This document shows, piece after piece, positions 58,846 through 64,000 of a stretch of DNA of 64,000 nucleotides. The stretch lies in the NCBI GenBank assembly GCA_038040385.1, contig JBBPII010000001.1, forward strand, positions 1 to 64,000, in the 5' to 3' direction. The notes under the pieces are model-generated. The model was not told where the DNA came from. It searched no databases and saw nothing but the letters and a program-made list of their open reading frames with translations. The translations under genes and the position numbers were made by a program. Each line of letters opens with the position of its first letter. The stretch's first letter is position 1. The DNA comes from Gilichinskyi gelida (GTDB taxonomy: Bacteria; Acidobacteriota; Thermoanaerobaculia; Gp7-AA8).

Positions 58846-59966
58846 GCGCTCGCGACGACCGAAGCCACTGTCTCACGGATACGCCCGATGAGCAGCTTCT
58901 GGTCCTCACAGTAGACCGAAGGGTTGTCGTATCCGTTGTCGTCACGCCAGCGCTGAAGAGTCAAACCGCCGCCGCAGACCCTTAGCTCGGGACAGGCGAG
59001 GCAGGTGGGACTGCTGGGCCGTTGCATCGCCCGATATGCGGCGAAGTCGGCGGACCGGAGAATATCGCCCAAACTATGCGTATGAACGGACCATGGTAGG
59101 GGGAACCTGTCAGCACCGTCGAATGAGCTCTTGAGCGTGTCGTTCTTCGTCACGGAACCGTCGGTGTCAATGATGACGACTCCGTAATCGGTCAGTCCAA
59201 CCCCATCCTTTGAACCGGTACCTCCGAGAACAAGCTTGATCATGTCATCCAAGACTCGGATGCGAATCGGATCGTCGTCCGCCAAGTAAATATCAAGAAG
59301 CGTAGCCATCCAACGGCCGTATTCGGTGGTCGACGTCGATGCCTTGCCCGGGGGCAGCCGAGAGTGGTTGCCATCCCTATAGATGAAGTCGACGCTAGGC
59401 GGGCCGAGCTCCTTGAAGTAGGCGTAGATGTCGCCGGGACTAGACCCCGGATCTATGACCGCCAGCAATCCCGAGAAGAGAAACGCGGAGTCTGGGTGGG
59501 TTCGCAGTCGCTCGATTCCTTCGATAACCTTGTCGAAGGTCCCTTCACGAGCGAAGCCTATTCGGTTGCTATCATGGACGTGACGAGGCCCGTCGAGACT
59601 CACAGATAACGTTACGCGTCCGCGCGCGCATAAGTCGAGGATCTCGCGGCTGATCAAGATCCCGTTTGTCTGAATACTGATCGCACACTCGGCAGGGAGT
59701 GATTCGCGCAACGCCGAGATCAAGTAATCGAGGTTCTCGGTGCCGAGAAGTAGCGGCTCGCCGCCGTGGAGAACGACGGCGAACGGCCGGCCCTGCTCGC
59801 TTGCAAGACTCCCGAGCGCTGTTGCAGTTGCTCGGACGGTCGCGCGCGACATTAACTTCGGCACCCGCGACCAGCCGTTGTCGCCCATGGTGTAGATGTA
59901 GCAGTAGCTGCAGTTGATGTTGCAGCGGCTTGCCGCCTTGAGCAGGACTGTGTCGACCTGGACCAT
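58842..59966 (-). CDS. cyclophane-forming radical SAM/SPASM peptide maturase (YhhB/FxsB-type)
   Basis: 374 residues. The rSAM cluster motif CNINCSYCYIY (Cys15, 19, 22) with GGEPLLLG SAM-binding turn, and a SPASM-type C-terminus CLACPELRVCGGG (Cys322, 325, 331) plus Cys353 for an auxiliary Fe-S cluster. FxsB/XyeB-type enzymes of this size join an aromatic ring carbon to the beta-carbon of a residue two positions later. The precursor 19 bp upstream has three matching aromatic-x-Arg triplets, so this is its predicted substrate. Confidence 0.9.
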   Translation of the reverse strand: MVQVDTVLLKAASRCNINCSYCYIYTMGDNGWSRVPKLMSRATVRATATALGSLASEQGRPFAVVLHGGEPLLLGTENLDYLISALRESLPAECAISIQTNGILISREILDLCARGRVTLSVSLDGPRHVHDSNRIGFAREGTFDKVIEGIERLRTHPDSAFLFSGLLAVIDPGSSPGDIYAYFKELGPPSVDFIYRDGNHSRLPPGKASTSTTEYGRWMATLLDIYLADDDPIRIRVLDDMIKLVLGGTGSKDGVGLTDYGVVIIDTDGSVTKNDTLKSSFDGADRFPLPWSVHTHSLGDILRSADFAAYRAMQRPSSPTCLACPELRVCGGGLTLQRWRDDNGYDNPSVYCEDQKLLIGRIRETVASVVASA

Positions 59967-59985
59967 GCTCGGGATAGGACCTGGC

Positions 59986-60171
59986 TTACCGAGAGCGGTT
60001 GTGACGGTTGTGCGTCCGGTTGTAAGCGTTCGGGCCTTCGATCTGCTCGTTGCGCACCTCTTCGATCAGCCTGGCTAGGGCCGGGCTGGGCGCTACCTCG
60101 GCATCGGTATCCCTAGTCTTCTTCTCGGCGGAAGGGGCGTTCACCTCTTCATGGCAGGCCGTCTCACCCAT
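59986..60171 (-). CDS. RiPP precursor peptide with three aromatic-Asn-Arg motifs (YhhA-type)
   Basis: 61 residues. I start at the ATG at 60171 because GGAGG lies 8 bases upstream; the in-frame GTG at 60180 would be too close to it. The leader includes the conserved-looking helix PALARLIEEVRNEQ. The core ends GPNAYNRTHNRHNRSR, giving YNR (50-52), HNR (54-56) and HNR (57-59): three Omega-x-Arg triplets, each a candidate three-residue cyclophane. The Tyr-His-His order matches what I recall as the YhhA precursor family. First gene of the four-gene RiPP operon. Confidence 0.85.
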   Translation of the reverse strand: MGETACHEEVNAPSAEKKTRDTDAEVAPSPALARLIEEVRNEQIEGPNAYNRTHNRHNRSR

Positions 60172-60322
60172 GTTCTTCACCTCCAGATGGTGGGACTATA
60201 TTCGCACGAAGGCGAACTCGAAGGGTCAGGTCGTTTGGATCGAGGAAGTTGCGAGGGTCTAATTCCAAGGACCGGAGGTCGCTTGCGGCGAATCGAGCTG
60301 ACAGGGGGAGGGCAATCGGCCA

Positions 60323-62404
60323 GTGGAGTTCAGAATCGCCGATACATTCACGGATAGCCTCGCGAAGTTGACCGGCGAGGAGCAGAAGGCTGTGAAAACG
60401 ACGGCCTTCGATCTTCAGTTGAACCCGGCGAATCCGGGGATGCAGCTTCACAAGCTCGCAAAGGCGAAGGACCCGAACTTCTGGTCAGTCCGCGTCAACT
60501 CCGACGTGCGGCTCATCGTCCACAGGACCCCTACCAGTCTGATGCTTTGCTACGTCGACCATCACGAGGCGGCGTACCGTTGGGGGGAGCGACGCAAGAT
60601 CGAACGCCATCCGACGACGGGTGCCGCGCAGTTGGTCGAGATGCGAGAGAGCGTGCGGGAGATTGTCATCCCACGCTACGTCGAGGCGGCGCCGGAAGTT
60701 GTTCCCCTGAAACCGCTCTTTGCGGATCTCCCCGAATGGGTTCTGCTGAGCTACGGCGTCCCGGTCGAGTGGATGGGGACGGTCCGCGCGACAACCGAGG
60801 CGACGTTATTCGATGTCGCGGAGCACCTCCCGACAGAGGCCGCCGAGGCACTGCTCGATCTGGCCACCGGCGTGACGCCGCCGTTGCCTCCTCCATTCCC
60901 GCTGAAGGTTGACGCATTCCAGCATCCCGACGCGCAGCGCCGATTCCGCGTGATCGCCAACGTCGAGGAGTTGGAGCGCGCGCTCGATGCGCCGTGGGAA
61001 AAGTGGACGGTCTTTCTTCATCCCGCGCAGCGGCAACTCGTGACGAGGGACTACGGCGGGCCCACACGAGTCTTCGGCTCCGCCGGCACCGGCAAAACGA
61101 TCGTTGCGCTGCACCGAGCCGTCCATCTCGCTCGCGCCGATCGTGACGCTCGAGTGCTGCTGACCACGTTCTCCGACACCCTCGCTAACGCTCTTCGTGC
61201 GCGGCTGAAGCTGTTGATCGGAAATGAACCGCGGATCGCTGAGCGCCTCGAAGTGCAATCGCTGAGCGCGATCGGGACGCGCCTTTACGAGGTGCACTTC
61301 GGCCGCGCGAACGTCGCGACCGCGCACCGGGTCCAGGAGCTTCTGCGTGAAGCAGGAAAGTCCGTTGAGGGACATAAGTTCACTCCGCATTTCCTCTGGA
61401 GCGAATGGTCGAGCGTTGTCGACGCGTGGCAGTTGGACAGTTGGGAAGAGTATCGGGATGTCAAGCGCCTCGGTCGCAAGACGCGGCTGCCCGAGAATCT
61501 TCGCCTGGTGCTCTGGTCCCTCTTCGAGAAGGTGAAGGCGAAGCTCGACGCGGAGAAGCTGATCACGGAAGCCGCTGTCTTCAAGCGCCTCACCGAGAAA
61601 ACGACTCAGCTCTCGCGGCCGACGTTCGACTTCGTGATCGTCGACGAAGCGCAGGATGTCAGCGTCGCGCAGCTCCGCTTCCTGGGCGCCCTCGGAGGCG
61701 GACGTCCGAACAGCCTCTTCTTCGCCGGTGATCTCGGTCAGCGCATCTTTCAGCAGCCCTTCTCATGGAAGGAGCTAGGCGTGGACATTCGCGGCCGCTC
61801 GACGCGACTGCGCATCAACTACCGTACGTCGCACCAGATTCGACGAGACGCCGATCGCCTCCTCGGTCCCGAACTGTCGGATGTCGACGGGATCACTGAA
61901 GAGCGAAGCGGGACGATCTCCGTTTTCAACGGCGTCCCCCCTGAGATCGCGATTGCGAAGACGGAGTCGGATGAACGAGAACACGTTGCCCGCTGGATCG
62001 AGGAGCGCCTGGGTGACGGCCTGAATCCGCACGAGATCGCCATCTTCGTCCGTTCCGAAAACGAGCTGCCGAGAGCTGAGGCCGCAGCGAAAAGCGCCAG
62101 CGTTGCCATCCTACGCATGGACGACAGGATGGAGACCCGACACGATCAGTTGTCCATCGCAACGATGCATCTCGCGAAGGGCCTGGAGTTCCGAGCCGTG
62201 GCCGTGATGGCCTGCGACGACGAAGTAATTCCGCTCCAGGAGCGCATCGAGGCCGTATCCGACGAGTCCGACCTCGAAGACGTTTATCAAACGGAGAGGC
62301 ACTTGCTCTATGTCGCATGCACCAGGGCGCGTGACCATCTTCTGGTGACGGGAGTGCAGCCTGGTTCAGAGTTCCTGGCCGATCTCGGGAGTAGGCAGGG
62401 ATGA
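60323..62404 (+). CDS. RelE-like domain fused to UvrD/SF1 helicase
   Basis: 693 residues from GTG 60323 with GGGGGAGG upstream. Residues 1-90 read as a RelE/ParE-type fold (TDSLAKLTGEEQKAVKTTAF, FWSVRVNSDVRLIVHR). The helicase follows: FGSAGTGKTIVALH (Walker A, about 252), FVIVDEAQDVSVAQ (about 438), GDLGQRIFQQPFSW, RINYRTSHQI, IATMHLAKGLEFRAVAV and YVACTRARDHLLV (motif VI, about 662). Divergent from the RiPP operon. Translocates on ssDNA; the N-terminal domain may be a nuclease or a sensor. Probable defence gene. Confidence 0.85.
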   Translation: MEFRIADTFTDSLAKLTGEEQKAVKTTAFDLQLNPANPGMQLHKLAKAKDPNFWSVRVNSDVRLIVHRTPTSLMLCYVDHHEAAYRWGERRKIERHPTTGAAQLVEMRESVREIVIPRYVEAAPEVVPLKPLFADLPEWVLLSYGVPVEWMGTVRATTEATLFDVAEHLPTEAAEALLDLATGVTPPLPPPFPLKVDAFQHPDAQRRFRVIANVEELERALDAPWEKWTVFLHPAQRQLVTRDYGGPTRVFGSAGTGKTIVALHRAVHLARADRDARVLLTTFSDTLANALRARLKLLIGNEPRIAERLEVQSLSAIGTRLYEVHFGRANVATAHRVQELLREAGKSVEGHKFTPHFLWSEWSSVVDAWQLDSWEEYRDVKRLGRKTRLPENLRLVLWSLFEKVKAKLDAEKLITEAAVFKRLTEKTTQLSRPTFDFVIVDEAQDVSVAQLRFLGALGGGRPNSLFFAGDLGQRIFQQPFSWKELGVDIRGRSTRLRINYRTSHQIRRDADRLLGPELSDVDGITEERSGTISVFNGVPPEIAIAKTESDEREHVARWIEERLGDGLNPHEIAIFVRSENELPRAEAAAKSASVAILRMDDRMETRHDQLSIATMHLAKGLEFRAVAVMACDDEVIPLQERIEAVSDESDLEDVYQTERHLLYVACTRARDHLLVTGVQPGSEFLADLGSRQG

Positions 62405-62530
62405 TTGATCGAGGCGTAACGGATGAAAACCCTCGCGGGAGCGGTAAAGAAACTTGCTTGAGTCCATCGCGGCCCATCGCCTCGGTCACATCGATGAGAG
62501 AGCCTGGGGTCAGGTCTCCAGTGGCCTCTA

Positions 62531-63328
62531 CTGGTCATCGAGGACAACGCCGATCAGCGGACGGCGATCACCGCGCTGATCTCCGGCGAGGGCGATGTGG
62601 AGATCAGCGCGGTGGCCAGCGGGAAGGAGGCGCTGGAAACGCTGCGCCAGCGACGCTTCGACTGCATCGTGCTCGATCTCGGCCTCCCCGACATGAACGG
62701 GTTCGAGTTCATCAATCGCCTCAAGAACGAGCTGCACATCGAGGACATCCCCATCATCGTCTACACCGGCCGGGAGCTGACCAAGAAGGAGGAGACGGAG
62801 CTCAAGCGGATGGCCGAGGCCATCATCATCAAGGACGTGCACTCGCCCGACCGCCTGCTGGACGAGACCGCGCTGTTCCTGCACCGCGTGGAGTCGAAAC
62901 TCCCCGAGCACAAGCGGCAGATCCTGGAGCAGCTCCACGAGTCCGACCCCGTGCTGGCGGGCAAGAAGGCGCTGATCGTCGACGACGACATGCGCAACAT
63001 CTATGCGCTGACCTCGCTGCTCGAGCGGCACAAGATGGAAGTGCTGTACGCCGAGAGCGGCGCGGAGGGCATCGACGTCCTCCGCCGCAGCCCCGACGTC
63101 GACGTGGTGCTGATGGACGTGATGATGCCGGAGATGGACGGCTACGAGGCCATGCGCCGCATCCGCGGCATGGACGAATACAAGAGCCTCCCGATGATCG
63201 CCCTGACCGCCAAGGCCATGAAGGGCGATCGCGAGAAGTGCATGGAAGCGGGCGCCAGCGACTACATCACCAAGCCGATCGACGCGCAGCAGCTCGTGTC
63301 GCTGCTCAGGGTGTGGCTGTATCGATGA
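62531..63328 (+). pseudogene. duplicated receiver tail of the hybrid histidine kinase
   Basis: From about 62620 to 63328 this is almost identical to 47063-47770 (receivers 2 and 3 of the kinase, same last codon and stop). The first 90 bp show more changes (RTAITALISGEG instead of RGAMAELIGGEG). There is no start codon at the front: the first in-frame ATG, at 62597, lies inside receiver 2 after its acidic pocket. A 243-residue product could be made but would lack most of receiver 2's N-terminus; receiver 3 is complete. Confidence 0.88.
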
Positions 63329-63331
63329 CCC

Positions 63332-63449
63332 TCACCCGGCCCTTCGCTTCGCTCAGGGCCACCCTCTCCCGCTCACGCGGGAGAGGGGCTTTGTAGTTCC
63401 CCTCTCCCGCGTGCGGGAGAGGGTGCCGCGAAGCGGCGGGTGAGGGTCA
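63332..63449. repeat. large palindromic repeat between convergent genes
   Basis: ACCCTCACCC at the left and GGGTGAGGGT at the right enclose CCCTCTCCCGC and GCGGGAGAGGG arms, giving nested hairpins. It is placed between the kinase tail (plus) and the phosphoesterase (minus) and could terminate both transcripts. Confidence 0.75.
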
Positions 63450-63452
63450 CCC

Positions 63453-64000
63453 CTACGACTTTTTCTTCATCCAATCCGCGTACCGCTTCTTCGCCCATTT
63501 CATGGCGTCCTTGCCGTGCGCGAACTTCGGGGTCTCCTGCGGATTCACGTGGCCCTTGGTGTCCGGCACGGGGAGCCGGGCCACCGAGTCCGCGTAGACC
63601 TGCGCCAGGTGGTGGGCGCCGGCCGCCGCGGGCGCCGCGCCCTTGCTCTGCGGCGCCTTGACCTTGGCCAGCGGGTCGTCGGTGCGCGCTTTAGCCAGCG
63701 TGAGCACGGCGCCGAAGTCTGGCGCCGCGGCGTCGCGCGCCGTCAGCGGCTTCACGCCGAAGCGCTTCTCCACCGTGGCCAGGATCGAGGTGTGGTCGAA
63801 CGGCACCGCGCCGGTGGGGCGAAGCACGGTTCCGGCTGCGATCCACGGCGAGACGAAGACGGCCGGCACGCGCACGCCGAAGCGGTGGAAGTCGAAGCCG
63901 AACTCCCCGACGGAGTTGTCGGGCGGCGTGGCGTTCGACGGCGGCGCGACGTGGTCGTAGCAGCCGCCGTGCTCGTCGTAGGTGATCACCAGCAGCGTCG
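63453..64000 (-). CDS. phospholipase C/phosphoesterase family protein, C-terminal part
   Basis: Partial: the gene continues beyond the window edge and only about 182 C-terminal residues are seen. LLVITYDEHGGCYDHVAPP is the diagnostic metal-site block of the PF04185 phosphoesterase family, followed by VPAVFVSPWIAAGTV and DHTSILATVEKRFGVKPLT. The protein ends in a Lys-rich tail (AKKRYADWMKKKS). Likely secreted in full length; hydrolyses phosphodiesters such as phospholipid head groups. Confidence 0.88.
   Translation of the reverse strand, partial: TLLVITYDEHGGCYDHVAPPSNATPPDNSVGEFGFDFHRFGVRVPAVFVSPWIAAGTVLRPTGAVPFDHTSILATVEKRFGVKPLTARDAAAPDFGAVLTLAKARTDDPLAKVKAPQSKGAAPAAAGAHHLAQVYADSVARLPVPDTKGHVNPQETPKFAHGKDAMKWAKKRYADWMKKKS

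Noticed and set aside
48458..62404. BREX, DISARM or type I restriction system
   Set aside because: No PglZ, BrxC/L, DrmA/B or HsdS-type genes; only a methyltransferase and a type III-like helicase-nuclease are present.
62405..62530. CTGGGGTCAGGTCTC motif as a REP/Y1-transposase remnant
   Set aside because: The short motif resembles sequences often near such elements, but no inverted arms or transposase gene accompany it. I see nothing else in this 126-bp gap.

Overview
The window is high-GC DNA from a free-living bacterium. Gene content (TolB-propeller metallopeptidase, PIG-L deacetylase next to a Na+/solute symporter, DUF1835, RHS orphan, giant HAMP-array hybrid kinase, many palindromic repeats read in-frame inside genes) looks most like Acidobacteriota or a related soil phylum. 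That is inference; there is no rRNA or other marker here.

Layout. (1) 1-5.2 kb is a scar zone: an RHS gene, a truncated FN3 gene, the C-terminal stub of a convergent gene, three toxin-antitoxin units (one decayed) and two partial copies of the 3' end of a sodium:solute symporter gene. (2) 5.2-14.2 kb is an array of integron-type cassettes without a visible integrase. Four complete attC sites, one shrunken site and one attC split by a group II (IIC/attC-type) intron separate an FRG protein, unknowns, a reverse-oriented gene pair, a membrane protein, a frameshifted small gene with its partner, a DUF6398 protein and a YdeI/OmdA protein. (3) 14.2-47.8 kb is mostly chromosomal backbone: intact symporter, PIG-L deacetylase, BaiN-like flavoprotein, asparaginase-type Ntn hydrolase, HExxH/TolB protein, DUF1835/hydrolase pair, D-aminoacylase-like amidohydrolase, PgeF-like protein, bifunctional PBP, carbonic anhydrase, KAS III, Kelch protein, and a 2406-residue hybrid histidine kinase with 14 HAMP-type repeats. 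A smaller accessory patch (HEPN-like gene, DUF4160/DUF2442 pair) lies at 32.5-34.6 kb. (4) 48.4-62.4 kb is a defence island: XRE regulator, HNH protein, type III-like restriction subunit and DNA methyltransferase, a Septu-like ATPase/HNH pair, a four-gene RiPP operon on the opposite strand (precursor, radical SAM/SPASM maturase, 2OG-Fe oxygenase, HExxH hydroxylase), and a RelE-like/SF1 helicase fusion. (5) 62.5-64 kb is a second copy of the kinase's receiver tail, then a phosphoesterase running off the window.

Two themes stand out. Both large islands sit directly downstream of an intact host gene and are closed on the far side by a second, nearly identical copy of that gene's 3' end (symporter around the cassette array, kinase receivers around the defence island). 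This is the footprint expected from single-crossover integration of DNA carrying a gene tail. The RiPP locus encodes a short peptide ending in three aromatic-Asn-Arg triplets (YNR, HNR, HNR), a predicted three-cyclophane substrate with two additional oxygenases, embedded between anti-phage-type genes.
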